Translations under genes and position numbers: made by a program | Part shown: positions 21,269 through 32,700 of the stretch, in pieces | How the letters are laid out: each line of letters starts with the position of its first letter | Position numbering within the stretch: position 1 is the first letter of the stretch | The notes under the pieces: generated by a model | What the model was told of the DNA's origin: nothing | The model's database searches: none | Seen by the model: the letters and a program-made list of their open reading frames with translations, nothing else | Assembly: GCA_014529385.2 (NCBI GenBank) | Contig: CM043953.1 | Location: 80,606,338 to 80,670,337, forward strand | DNA from: Adiantum capillus-veneris | Lineage: Eukaryota > Streptophyta > Polypodiopsida > Polypodiales > Pteridaceae | DNA length: 64,000 bases | Direction of reading: 5' to 3'

Positions 21269-21479
21269 CCCCTATTAACCTTTTGTGCTTTGTAGCCTCT
21301 TTGTAATTTTGTCTTTGCACCCTCATTTTGATGATAATGAAACGACGGCTTTATTTTTCGTTCACTAGTTGTTTATTGCTCATTGATTGTCTATTTATTG
21401 TACTCATATTGTTCGTTGACTGTCTATTTATTGTACTCGTATTGTTCTTTCCGACATCATCATGAGAATCTTCAAGTAG

Positions 21480-22455
21480 AGATTATTTTTTCTCCAGTAT
21501 CTCCTGCCAAGTGGACTGTTTCCATAGAAGTTCAGGAAATTAATGAAATGCATGGTACTTGTCTATGGCAGAACTTAGCTGGATTGGAGATGTTCAAGAA
21601 CCAGATGAAAAGGTTGAAGACATAGCGGCTAAGCAGGATGCAGAGCAGGATGCATATGTAACACCAGATAAAGTAGAGGAGGACCAGAAACCAATAGTTT
21701 GCCCCGAAATTGAGGAGATTTCGCCAAATTTCCCTAGATGGGGATATCTTGTTTCGAATTTCTGCAAGATCAAAAAGCTCATCATCCTTCATTCGATGGA
21801 CTATTCATGAAACGAGATGTAACCAAACGTGATCCAATGACTGGACAACGTGACGTCGAGCTTTCGACAGAGTTAAACTAAAAAGAGTGGACGAGAAGTT
21901 GTGGATCTACTACCGTAGAGATGTTGAGCAATTTGTTGGGATTTGAGGCAAATAGCAGATGCAATGATTTGGAGCACTTGTACTGCTGCTAACATTGAGC
22001 TAATCCTCAGTTTATGTTGGCCAGACATATGGGAACATAGGACTTATTACTTTAGGAATCTCTTCTCAAATTGGAAATGTGAGAAGTGGTCGTATTTTGA
22101 AGAGATTGTTGGAGCTCCAAGAGACCTTGCAGGTGAACCTGTGTCTTTCAAGCCCCTTTACCATGTCTGGAACAAGTTTCCAGAATATGAATCCTCTCGG
22201 ACATTGCTGGTAGATGACTCCAGATATAAAAATCTGCGCAATGTCTAGGACAATTGTATATGTCCACCCACCTTTGATCCTCTTGATGAAGACCAAGACC
22301 CTGATTACCTCACGTGCAGACTGTTGCCATGGCTGTGCAGATGGGCACTAACCCCCAATACCCTGGAGAATACAAAGGCAAACCCCATCAGCAATCCCAA
22401 AGATGAACTTTCGAGTCTAGTCTTTGAGCACTTTGTTATAAATGGAGATGAATGA
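21480..22455 (+). pseudogene. Gene 2: FCP1/NIF-type (HAD superfamily) phosphatase-like domain, decayed
   Basis: After an acidic N-terminal segment (EPDEKVEDIAAKQDAEQDAY, 21597 onward) the frames follow the plant FCP1-like fold. KKLIILHSMDGLFM-like sequence (21775-21815, with a one-base frameshift) stands in place of the usual LDLNGLL strand, so the catalytic Asp is His. LWIYYRRDVEQFV (about 21900-21935) matches the YYRPG-x3-FL block. AMIWSTCTAANIELIL (21961-22008) matches the IWSS block, and SRTLLVDDSRYKNLRN (22195-22242) matches the LVDDSPYKN block. PPTFDPLDEDQD and LLPWLCRWA follow, to TGA at 22453-22455. Frameshifts near 21815 and 21940 and a TAG at 22246-22248 disable it. FCP1-like enzymes dephosphorylate proteins such as the RNA polymerase II tail; this copy is probably inactive. 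Confidence 0.65.
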
Positions 22456-22584
22456 GATTGTACATCTGTAATTTAAGAAATGTTATATATTGTACATACT
22501 TGGTGGATATGTAGACGTTTCTGGATAATTGTTGTAATATACTTTTTGTAATATACAGAAGTTCTGGCACTTTACATGGCTCCA

Positions 22585-22865
22585 CACTTATGAATGTCTC
22601 AGAACCACTTTTTAGTGGTGCTAAACCCCTAAAACGTGGTTAAATTTTTATTGTGTTATTGCAATAGTTTTTCTGGAACTGCAACACCATTTAATGGTGA
22701 TGTTCGGGGGGAGTGGTGAAGCATTCTTAACCACTTTTTAGTGGTGCTGAACCACTTTAGCACCACTAAAAAGTGGTAAATTTTTATTGAGTTTTTCTGG
22801 AACTGCAACACTTTTTAGTGGTGATGTTTGCGGGGGGAGGGGGGAGTGGTGAAGCATTCTCAAAA
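22585..22865. repeat. Palindromes and tandem duplication between convergent genes 2 and 3
   Basis: The spacer contains ACCACTTTTTAGTGGTGCT at 22730-22748 and its exact reverse complement at 22759-22777, a perfect 19-bp inverted repeat with a 10-base loop. A unit running from GTGGTTAAATTTTTATTG (22638) through TTTTTCTGGAACTGCAACAC to GGGAGTGGTGAAGCATTCT is duplicated about 135 bp downstream (22773-22861). The dialect (TTTTTA spacer) matches the gene 1 intron. It may act as the shared 3' end or terminator of the two convergent genes. Confidence 0.8.
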
Positions 22866-22948
22866 ACCAACATGTCAATTCCATCGTACGTTTACACCAA
22901 TTCCATCTTGTTCAATCTTTCACTAGATGATATAAAATCAGATTTGAT

Positions 22949-24832
22949 TTACAATTCAAAGGGCATGCTATTGTATATTGCCTCATGGTTTTCATTGGAA
23001 AGTTCGAACACTTCTCCTATGCCATCGAGCACTACAGGCTCCATAGGGAACTTTATTGCCCTTATCAAGTGGGAATATATGAAAACTACTAGCTTGTTAT
23101 CCCACAGCTCATACAAGTTTGCTTGTAGGGATTTATACCAATGGCCCGTGACCATATAAGTTTGCTTCTCTATCTTGTTGCCCCATGCATCAATTTGCTC
23201 GTTAGTTGTTAGGTCCTTAGCTACTACACACTTCAAAATGTAGAAGTCAACAGCCTCCTCATTATTCTCTTCAGAAGTGACAACAAAATTGTCTCCAGGT
23301 GTGAGAGCATTGCTTAAGGAGTCATAATGACCTGCATAAGTGGCACCATGGAACTCCTCATCGTCTGAGTCTCCATATGAATGGGAATCATTAGCAAGTG
23401 GCTCCAAAGTGTGATATTGCCACGTCTCCACATGTGATCTGTTCATACACTTTCTCCAATGGCCAAGCCTGCAAGGAAAATAAAAGCATGACAATCGTTT
23501 TGATCGCAATGCACAAGTGTTGTTCTCAGAATACCCATTCACACAGTGCATTGCTCTTGAGCCCTTCAATGGTTTGCAGTCCCATTGATGGGATCGCTGA
23601 ACATCGCCTAGCTTGACCTCCCAGAACACCCTACTGACCTCCCTCTTTTGCTTGTCATACATAGTAGTTGCTCCAGTACTGAGATGCATTCTCAAAAAAG
23701 AGACAACTTCAACTGCACAAGTCAACCGCATGCTATTTTGCTTCAATTTCTCATGAGTTAGAGCCCTTTTAATGACAGCCCCAGCCCCATCATGTTCCCT
23801 CATTCCATGTCCTGAGCAAAAAAAATTCCAATTCATTTCCATGCCAGTAAGGCTCCAAAATCTAGCAACAAAGTAAAACGGTCGCTTTGCTTTAAATTGT
23901 GAAGCTGCGCCATCTGACCAAACCCAATGTTTTTTAAAGCTTAGCCCTTGATCTCTCAACCATTGAGCATGTAAGAGAAAAGCATGCTGCACAAATAAGG
24001 TGTCATGTTGTTTATCATCTGAGACAAAAAAGTGCATGGTCTTCTTTATCGCACCTGATGCGATGCGAAAATAAGTAATCAGGACAAAGATAGTGACCTG
24101 CTTAGTGTACCAATGCATTGACTGGATCTCATTTTGCTCCTTGAAGGAGTAGTTCTCTGCAAAGTCAACGACGGAGACAACCACATCATCTAGAAACAAA
24201 GAAATGTAGCCCTTGAACTATTGTGCTTGCCACCTAAATATAAAATTGTGAGTGACATACTTCTTCAAGTGGTCTTGGTACACTCACAAAAGTTCTCTAG
24301 GTAGCATTTTCTTGTGGACAATGTCTTTCATAGTGCTCTTTCTAGCTTCTTTGTTTAATCCAGTAGCACCCACTATATTTTCAAAAAACTTCACAAATAC
24401 TTGCTTACTCTGCTCAACTTCTTCTCTTGGATAGATCTGAATATTACCTACACCGCATGCATTGCATGTTCCCATTAAGCATTGATAGCTATGGAAACTA
24501 TGTTCTGCAAGTATAGGGTAGAGTATAGACTCCAACAGTGAAGTGGTACTCATACTTGCATTTTTGTATGCAAGACATCCATGGTTGACAACTTCATCAT
24601 GATGAAGGCATATAGGGCAGTTGCACATGCAGCAAGAACCATGAAGATCAAAACTTCGAGTCCGCATGTGATTTACTGCCTCTTTAAGGAAAATCATTTG
24701 TACATGCACAAAACAACAACAGGTGTAGAGATCCCTCAATTTTCGGACAAAGAATGGTTTCATAGACTCGAACCAACGTTGCAAAATCTGAATATCTGCG
24801 TACTTTGTCTTGAATCTTAAATAAATCTCCAC
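22949..24832 (-). pseudogene. Gene 3 last exon: DDE-transposase-like catalytic domain
   Basis: One frame of 628 codons runs from a splice acceptor (ATATTGCAG, ending at plus position 24833) to the stop at 22949, broken only by TGA at 24284-24286 and TAG at 24218-24220. It starts VEIYLRFKTKYADIQ and carries Cys-rich zinc-like clusters (TCCCFVH, CCMCNCPIC, GTCNACGVGNI). WQAQ and VVSVVDFAENYSFKEQNE precede a long core with HDTLFVQHAFLLHAQWL, WSDGAASQFKAKRPFYFVAR and CSGHGMREHDGAGAVIKRA. The spaced acidic residues in DFAENY, SDGAASQFK and HG-x4-DGAG look like a DDE/RNase H-fold catalytic core. I recall the same pattern from unnamed proteins common in animal genomes, but I cannot name the transposon superfamily. 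The C-terminal 200 residues contain no motif I recognise. Confidence 0.65.
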
Positions 24833-27238
24833 CTGCAATATACATATATACAAATGTTAAAAATAAACTTAGCATTCAAAACTGGTTAAATTGTTTTAAA
24901 ACATTAAAAAGTGATTCTATATCACTGAAAACTGGTGTGCACCACTAAAAACTAGTAATGATACATTCAGTAGTATTGTTTTACCTGTGAAAATAATGCA
25001 CCACAAATACAAATTAGTGTAGAAACTAGTAACCATACAAAAAGGTAGAATATTAAGAAGTTGTGTGAGGACAACTTTATAGTGGTGAGAAATCGCATTC
25101 AGCGTAACTAAAAAGTGGTTTGGCACGACTTAAAAGTGAATTCAAACCACTTGACGGTGATGAACCGCCAATAAAAAATGGTGTGCACTGCTTGAATATG
25201 GTGGGCAACAATTAAAAAGTGGTGAGCAAGGACATGAAAGTTCTGGGGAAGTTCAGAACTAGCACTTAAAAAGTAGCTGGGAAGGACAAAGTACTAGGCG
25301 ACAGACCAACATTAGCACTAGATAGTAGTCCAACACAACTTGAAAGTGGAGGAGCTCTTGTGAAAAGTGTTTGATGACCACTTTAGAGTGGTGAGCAACT
25401 AGTTCAAAGTGGCCATTCACCAATTAAAATCTAGCACTTAAAAAGTACCTGGGAGGGACAAAATACTAGGCGATAGACTAGCATCAGAACTAGATAGTGG
25501 TCCAACACAGCTTGGAAGTGGAGGAGCTCTTGTGAAAAGTGCTTGATGACCACTTGAGAGTGATGAGCAACTAGCTCAAAGTGGGCAGTCACCACTTGAA
25601 CGCGGATTCTGGTCACTTGAATGTGGTTTCTGGCCACTTGAAAGCGGGAACTTGCCGCTTGATTGCAGGTGACAAGGTTTTCGCTACCACTTGAAAGTGG
25701 TGTCTTGCCACTTGGGAGTGGTGCCTCATCACTTGCATGGAGTGATGACTGACGTAGTGACTTAGCACATGAAAATGGTGTCTCACCACTTGACGACCAC
25801 TTGAAATTAGTGAGCAACTACTTCAAAGTGGGCAGTCACCACTTGAACGCTGATTCTGGTCACTTGAATGCGGTGTCTGGCCACTTGAAAGCGGGAGCTT
25901 GCCGCTTGATTGCACTGACAAGGTTTAAGCTATCACTTGAAAGTGGTATCTCACCACTTGATGACCACTTGAGAATGGTGAGCAACTAGTTCAAAGTGGG
26001 CAGTCACCACTTGAACACGGATTCAAGTCATTGGAATGCGGTGTTTGGCCACTTGAAAGTGGTGTCTCACCACTTGGGAGTGGTGTCTCACCACTTGCAT
26101 GGAGTGATGACTAACGTAGTACTTTGCACATGAAAGTGGTGTCTCACCACTTGGGAGTGGTGTCTCACCACTTGCATGGAGTGATGAATAACGTAGTACT
26201 TTGCACATGAAAGTGGTGTCTCACCACTTGATGACCACTTGAGAGTGGTGAGAAACTAGTTCAAAGTGGGCAGTCACCACTTTAACACGTTTCCTTGTCA
26301 CTTGAATGCAGTGTATGGCCACTTGAAAGCGGGAACTTTCCGCTTGATTGCAGTGACAAGGTTTTAGTTACTACTTGAAAGTGGTGTCACACCACTTGGG
26401 AGTGGTGCCTCACCACTTGCATGGAGTGATGGACTGACGTAGTGACTTAGCACATGAAAGTGACTTCTCACCACTTGAATGCGGTCAGACACCACGTGAA
26501 AGTGGTTTTTATACGTGTAAGTGTTGTGTGCACCACTTCATTGTGGTGTGACAGCACTTGTAAGTGTTTACTAACAAAATGTGTTCAAACTCCACTAATA
26601 TGGTTTTGGTTACCATCATAAGGTGGTGGGCACCATTCGTGCAGCAGCAGTAAAAAGTCTATGGCACTACTATAACTGTTGTACCATGACTAAAAGTTGC
26701 TACATCACTTGGAAAAAGTGAGCTGCACCACCAAAAACGTTTGCACCTGTAACACCCCTACGAGTTTGTCAAACACATCTGTTAGTATTGGGTAAACAAG
26801 ACTTTTTAGTGGGTGAACACCACTTTGTAGGGTTTACGGTGAAGCGTTGGTGCATTTCTAGTAAAAACTGTTTCTTAAATATTAAAACCTGCTACAAAAC
26901 ATTAAAAACTGGTTCAAACACACTAAAAAGTGGTGTGGAAACACAAGTAAAAGTGCTTCAAAAACATTTAGAACTATTGATCAAATTTTAGAAGTGATTC
27001 AGATACAATTAGAGACCAGTATAGTAATGTTTCACCACTTTTTAATGTTGCAGCACCACTAGAAAGTGGTGCAAAACACCAAAACAAGCTGTAGCACTAA
27101 TAAAAAGAAGTATAGAAACATAATGTTGTGGCAACTAATGAGTTGTAGCACCGATTAAAAGTGGTATAGAAACATAATGTTGTAGCAGGAATATGAGTTG
27201 TAGCACCAATAAAAGTGCTAAAAAAATACATCAATTAC
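24833..27238. repeat. Palindrome-filled intron of gene 3, second motif dialect
   Basis: The 2.4-kb intron separates exon ends CAA|GTAATT (donor, 27238-27233) and ATATTGCAG|GTG (acceptor). It contains dozens of motifs of the form CCACTTGAAAGTGG, CCACTTGGGAGTGG and CCACTTGAGAGTGG, often as ...GTGGTGTCTCACCACTTG... strings. Larger units of about 330-410 bp repeat: GGGCAGTCACCACTTGAACGC recurs near 25583, 25833 and 25998, and GTGATGACTGACGTAGT-like blocks near 25743, 26105, 26168 and 26428. The dominant spacer (TTGAAA, TTGGGA) differs from the TTTTTA or TATAAA spacers of the gene 1 side. The flanking exons lack the motif. Confidence 0.85.
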
Positions 27239-27796
27239 TTGAGTCTCCTCAAGAAGGTGGATTGGATGAACATCTAGCTAGTCTCTTACTGCAAACATCT
27301 TTCTTGTTGGGGGACACCCTCGTCTCATCTGTCCAAAATTGAAAGACTATGTCTTTAACAGTTTGAGTGATGTGAGTTCTCCGTGCATCATCTCTATGAC
27401 ACGCAGATGTAGGGAACGAACCATCGGATTCACTTGACACTATTAAGTGATGCTTGACAGAATATAAGTTTCTTTTGTGGATCCCCATAAGCTTGGCAGC
27501 TTACGGTATGCTCATGTCAGTGTTTTGCTCCTTGCTTCCACCACTCACCAACATCATCATTGCTTATTTCTTCACAAAAAACTCGTCTGAAGATCTTGGG
27601 ACCTTCACATGATTCAAAGTGTTGCGGATTTTTCTCAGCATAATTGCTTCCAACTCTTTGGATTTACTCTGCATAGTAAGGAAGCAAGGATGTTGAAGAA
27701 GTTCATCAAAGATTTCCTTCCTACCACTTGCATCCATTCCCATGGTTAATGTATCAAAGTGTTGTACCATAGATTGACATATCCTTCGTTTCTTTC
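27239..27796 (-). pseudogene. Gene 3 third coding exon (3' part), interrupted by chromovirus insertion
   Basis: Continuing the frame from 36701 across the insertion, this part encodes RRICQSMVQHFDTLTMGMD, FDELLQHPCFLTMQSKSKEL, a Lys/Arg-rich block and HRKNLYSVKHH-like sequence. FWTDETRVSPNKKDVCSKRL (about 27340-27280) corresponds to the conserved block upstream of the DDE core in this family. A TGA-type stop near 27560 and a one-base frameshift near 27280 are needed to reach the donor CAA|GTAATT at 27239. Afterwards HPIHLLEETQ joins in phase to VEIYLRF of the next exon. Confidence 0.55.
27792..27796. repeat. Target site duplication, left copy (CTTTC)
   Basis: CTTTC directly precedes the LTR start TGTAAC at 27797 and is matched by CTTTC at 36701-36705 after the other LTR. 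Confidence 0.9.
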
Positions 27797-29386
27797 TGTA
27801 ACATTTAATGGCCTAAAATCTTATTTGTAGCGGAAATTAGCATGAACATAGTGGGCATTTCATTAGAATAGATTCCTAATGAGAATTACAAGAGTGCTTG
27901 GGTGGAGAGAGCAACAAAAAGCATAACACCTAGTTAGATAGCATCGACAATACTTTCAAAAGAGAGAGCAATTAAGCTATTGACAACAGTTGAGGACCGG
28001 ATTTGCATGGAGCCGGTCCCCCCTCCAAAAGGCTTTGTATTATGGTTTCTCCCATCAAGAGAGACATTGTACAATACAATTCTTTGTGTTCCTTCAAGAC
28101 TAGCTAGTGCAATGAAGATGGAAGCTTCATACACCAAGCAAAACACTTAATCAAACACAACTTGAATTATCCCCGTTCTCAGACCCAAGACCTCACACAC
28201 CTTCGAAGATGGTGAGAGCTAGCAGGGTATGAGAGTAGATTGAGAGGAAAAAGAAGTATCTTACGAGAAAGAAGTACATCTCCTCACATAATCACTCATA
28301 TTAGCATAGCTTAGCTTAGTAATTAGCTTGGTAGAGAAGATGAGCATGCATTGAAGCTTGGCTCTTGGTTGGATTTGCATCCACATGCCAAGAGAGTGTT
28401 GATGTAGGCTTCTATCTCACAAGCTTGGAGTAGGTGATGAGCTCTCCATTAAAGCTTGGGAGGAGATAGAGTATTTTCCCTTCACACATGGTCAAGTGTG
28501 AGAGTGTGAGTGTCAATGCCAAGCAAAAATCAGCCCCCTCTCTCTCTTGGGCGAGCCCTAGCTGCTAAGTTAGTCTGGCTTTTGCCTCATTGGACCTCCC
28601 CAGGTCAAGCCAATAGGGATTAAGCAGCATAAGTGATAGCCTTCTGACATGTGTCCCCCTTTCCCCTTTTGTGAGAGCTTTAGATAATTAAATAATTAAA
28701 CTAAACTCTCATTGGACCCCTTTGCCTCCTGGCCAATAGGAATCAGGCAAGCCATGGGGCTCCTGAATGCTCATTGGACCCCTTGGGAGACTGCCCAATA
28801 GTCTTCTAGGACACTTAATTCTTATTGGTTTCTTTTATTAAATGTTTTTAAATTAATTAAACTAGATTTACTCTAGCCTAATTCTCATTGGTCCACTTCA
28901 AGGGTCTTCCAATAGGAATTGGGCATACCTTGTGGGCATCTGGCCTAGGGAGCTGACATGTGTCCCTCATTCCCTTTGTGTAAAGGGAGCCTGTGTGTGT
29001 GTGTGTGGCTTTCTCTCTCATCCCCTAGCTTTGGGGCTCGCCCCCTCCCATGTAGGGATGTAGAAAGACTTTTTGGGCACACACTAAGCATCCAATTTTC
29101 CCTAAGGTTGACCTTTGGACACAACCATTGAATTTTGGAACCTTAGCATTTTGGAAGTCTTAATGGGCTGAACCTTAGGGTCTTTTTAGCCCGTTGTTTC
29201 ACATGGCTCTTTTGCAGATGGCCCCCCCTTTGGATCCCTATTTTCCCTCCTTTGGATCCCTACTGTGGCGGGTCTGCTAACTTAACCAATATTCTAGCTT
29301 TTTCTCCCTTCGCACTTCCCCACATTAAATGATCAGTTTAATATGAGAAAATCATTTAGGAGAATTAGATATTGATTATTATGACA
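27797..29386 (-). repeat. 3' LTR of young chromovirus (1,590 bp)
   Basis: On the minus strand it begins TGTCATAATAATC and ends GGCCATTAAATGTTACA, so the ends are TG...CA. It contains a (GT)8 tract near 28990 and a block of paired ATTGG/CCAAT boxes. Both LTRs also carry a 70-codon minus-strand frame (28146-27934 and 35460-35248). Confidence 0.97.
28589..28913. promoter_or_regulatory. Array of ATTGG...CCAAT dyads in LTR U3
   Basis: Four pairs of facing CCAAT boxes occur at 28589/28610, 28711/28733, 28773/28795 and 28887/28909, each pair separated by 16-17 bp in a context close to ATTGGACC...CCAATAGG; a single ATTGG lies at 28824. The same pairs are in the other LTR (35903-36227). The old relative at 61420 keeps at least two (near 62103/62133 and 62228/62257). 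CCAAT boxes bind NF-Y, so this is a probable enhancer block. Confidence 0.6.
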
Positions 29387-29387
29387 T

Positions 29388-29404
29388 TACCTCTCTCTTG
29401 AAAT
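29388..29404 (-). other. Polypurine tract
   Basis: The minus strand reads TTTCAAGAGAGAGGTAA immediately before the LTR start TGTCATAA at 29386. Confidence 0.75.
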
Positions 29405-29743
29405 CATAGTCGTCCTCGACTATGGTGTAGAGAAGATAAAGCATATGCATGAGTCCTTTTCTTAGCGGGTAGAGGATCCCTATGTTACCCTACGACATCA
29501 TTCCATAATGGATGACTAGTCCATTTGGCGCTTGAGAGCCTGAGGCTGCCGCAAGCATGTCTGCACATTAGTCCTATCAGTCTTCCATAGTAGAGTGACA
29601 AGCTCTACTTGGTGTTCGGGAGACGTCGTCTCCGCAAACTTGATCTAAGCATGCATACTACTTCATTTTTGTGCACAAATAAAGAAAAAGAGAGTCTTAT
29701 AAGACAAAAATTTTTGTTCATTTTTAACATTTTGTACATTTGC

Positions 29744-32700
29744 TTACTCTTGGGAAGCATTGTAAGCATTGACAAGGTTTAGGTTATCCTTTAATTGTAT
29801 GCCTTGCATCCATCTAGCATCTTCAAAAGGATAATTCTTAAACTTAATAAGATATCGTCAGATAGTCTTACCGCCTCTTAATACCTTGTCTTCATGTCGG
29901 AGAATGGACTCGGGCTGCAGCACCTCCTCGTGGTCCACGATCTCCGGTGGGTCTTCAATAGTTGGTTCTTGAGGTGGCTCTCCTTTGTAAGGCTTCAAGA
30001 GGCTCACATGAAAAGCATTGTGTATGAGCCAATGATTGGGCAACTTAAGTTGATAGGCCATCTCATTGATTGGCCTAAGAATCTGGAAGGGACCATAGTA
30101 CCTTTTTGCTAGTTTAGCATAGTACTTTTGGTGGCCCGTAGGATTCTTGCCCGTCGTGTGCCTTAATCGAGCCTTGGGAAATTTTAACAAGACCCAATCG
30201 TTTTCTTTAAAGGCTTGGGCTCTTCTGTGCTTGTCAGCAGCAGCCTTTTGCCTTTGCTGTGAGATAGAGATAGCATCCTTAATCTTTTGGAAAGATTCTT
30301 GTAGGTCTCGGCTATACTCATCTGCAGCGAAGATCTTCCCATGTACCTTAAGTAGCAAGGGACTTTTTGATCTTCCCTCAATTACCTCGAAAGGTGCTTT
30401 TCCTGTAGAAGTATGTACAGTGTTATTGTAAGCATACTCTACTAAGGGTAAGTACTTCTCCCATTGGGATCTTTGATCTACTTCCGTTACATAGGCTTTT
30501 AGTAGATCAAGAATAGTTAGGTTAGCTATTTCACTTTGGCCATCAGTTTGTGGATGATAGGCCGAAGAGAAGTTTAGCCTTGTTCCTAAATTCTCAAAGA
30601 GACCCTTCCAGAAATTACTGGTCATTCTAGGATCTCTATCTGACACTATGGACATTGGCAAGCCATGGTACTTGAAAATTTGTGAAATGAAGAGGGTTGC
30701 CATTTGATGGGCTTTGATAGTCTTTTTGACAGGTATAAAATGAGCTTGTTTACTGAACCTGTCTACTATCGTCCATATTCCCGTATTCCCATGGATAGAC
30801 TTAGGCAATCCAAAGATAAAATCCATGGATATGCTCTCCCACGGTGAATTAGGGATTGGCAAGGGTTGAAGCAATCCAAGTTGCTTCCCTCTATCAAATT
30901 TTGTCTTTTGACGTACCACACATTTGGAAACATACTCATGTATGTTCACTTTCATGGTAGGCCAATAGAAATATGTTTCAATTCCCTTTAGGGTAGACTG
31001 AATCCCTCTATGCCCTGCATATGGGGGAGCATGAGATTCATACATTACTTTCTCACGTAGTGAGTTAGTAACGCATAGTCTATTGCCATAGAGAAGATAA
31101 CCATCTTGTAAAGTAAATGGTTCTTCTTTCTTCCCTAATGCAAGGGCTGAAATCACATCTCTAAAATCGGGATCAATAGCATACTCATCTATCATTGAAG
31201 ATAGATCATTGTGAGTTGCTATGGAAACCGCATTCACTCTCGGTCGTCTTGAGAGTGCATCGGCTACTTGATTATGCTTGCCAGCAATGTGAGCAATATG
31301 AAAATGAAATTGCGAAAGGAAATTTGCCCACCTCATTTGTTTGTCGGAGAGCTTGGTCTGCGTCATGAAGTACTTAAGACTTTGGTGATCCGTTCGCAGA
31401 ATGAAAGGAGTCCCCAATAAATAGTGCTTCCATGAGTCTAAGGCATGTAGAACTGCAAGGAGTTCTTTTTCGTATATGCCTAGAGCTTGCTCAACAGGGT
31501 CGAGCCTTCGACTCTCATAGCCTATGGCGTGCCCTTCTTGGAGCAAAACAGCCCCAAGGCAATCACCACAAGCATCACATTGGACCTCAAATGGTTTTGA
31601 GAGATCCGGTAGTGTAAGCACAGGTTGAGAGATAAGCTTTTCTTTAAGCTTTTCGAAAGCATTGTTCTCCTTAGCAGACCACGTATACCTAACATTTTTC
31701 TTTGTTAGGTCATGTAATGGTCCCGCAATTTGTGAGAACTTTTCTATGAAGCGTCTATAGTATGCACACATACCTATAAAGCTTCTTAGTTCATGAAGAT
31801 TCCTTGGTTTAGGCCATCCTTTTATTACCTCTAACTTGGATGGATCCATTTGGATTCCATCTTGAGAGATAATGTGACCTAAATATTGAATCTCTTGCAA
31901 GAAAAATTCACTTTTCTTTCGATTAACATAAAGTTTATTCTCTCTTAAAACTTGAAATATTACCTGGAGGTGTTGCTTGTGTTCCTCTAATGAATTAGAG
32001 TAGATGATAATATCATCAAAGAACACTCCAGTGAAGGTTCGATGAGGTCTGAACAGCTTCTCCATCAAGCGGTTAAATGTGGCTGGTGCATTAGTCAAGC
32101 CAAAAGGCATGACAATGTATTCGTAAAGACCAAATGTAGTACGAAATGCGGTCTTTACAATGTCTTGATCAACTATCCTTATTTGATGATAGCCACTTTT
32201 TAGGTCAATCCTACTGAAGTAGGTCGATCCTTGTAGCTTATCAAATAGGTCTTCTACCCGTGGAACGGGAAACCTATTCTTGATAGTGATCCTATTTAGT
32301 GCTCTATAGTCGACACACATACGATATGTGCCGTCTTTCTTTTGCACTAATAGCACAGGTGAGCAAAATGGAGATGAGCTAGGCCTAACCATGCCCTTCT
32401 CAATTAACTCATGCACTTGCCGCATAATCTCCTCTTGTTGAGCTTGAGAAACTCTATAAGGAGGTTTGTTAGGCGGTGAACTTCCTGGAAGAAGTTCAAT
32501 TGCATGGTCGTCATTACCTCGTTTAGGAGGTAGCTCAGAAGGGATGTCGTCAATAAAGACATCTTGAAACCCCTTGAGAAAATTGGATAACTCTAATTCC
32601 TTTTGGTTGCTTTTATTTTCTTTTGCTAAAGCATTAGGTTCATTTTGAGAATCTTTAACAAAAATCATGTACACGGAAATAGAGCTCTTTATTGACTTGT

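Noticed and set aside
18941-22455. Reassigned TAG codon in genes 1 and 2
   Set aside because: TAG stops are also in the neighbouring hAT gene and in Tat copy 1, where copy 2 shows CAA; C-to-T decay explains them better. Kept only as a minor alternative.
22949-24199. Host gene of unknown function
   Set aside because: Spaced DDE-like motifs, shared palindromic introns and nearby degenerate companions fit a mobile element better, although the family name is uncertain.
24900-26500. CRISPR-like array of direct repeats
   Set aside because: Spacing and units are irregular, repeats are palindromic and degenerate, there are no cas genes, and the context is a plant intron.
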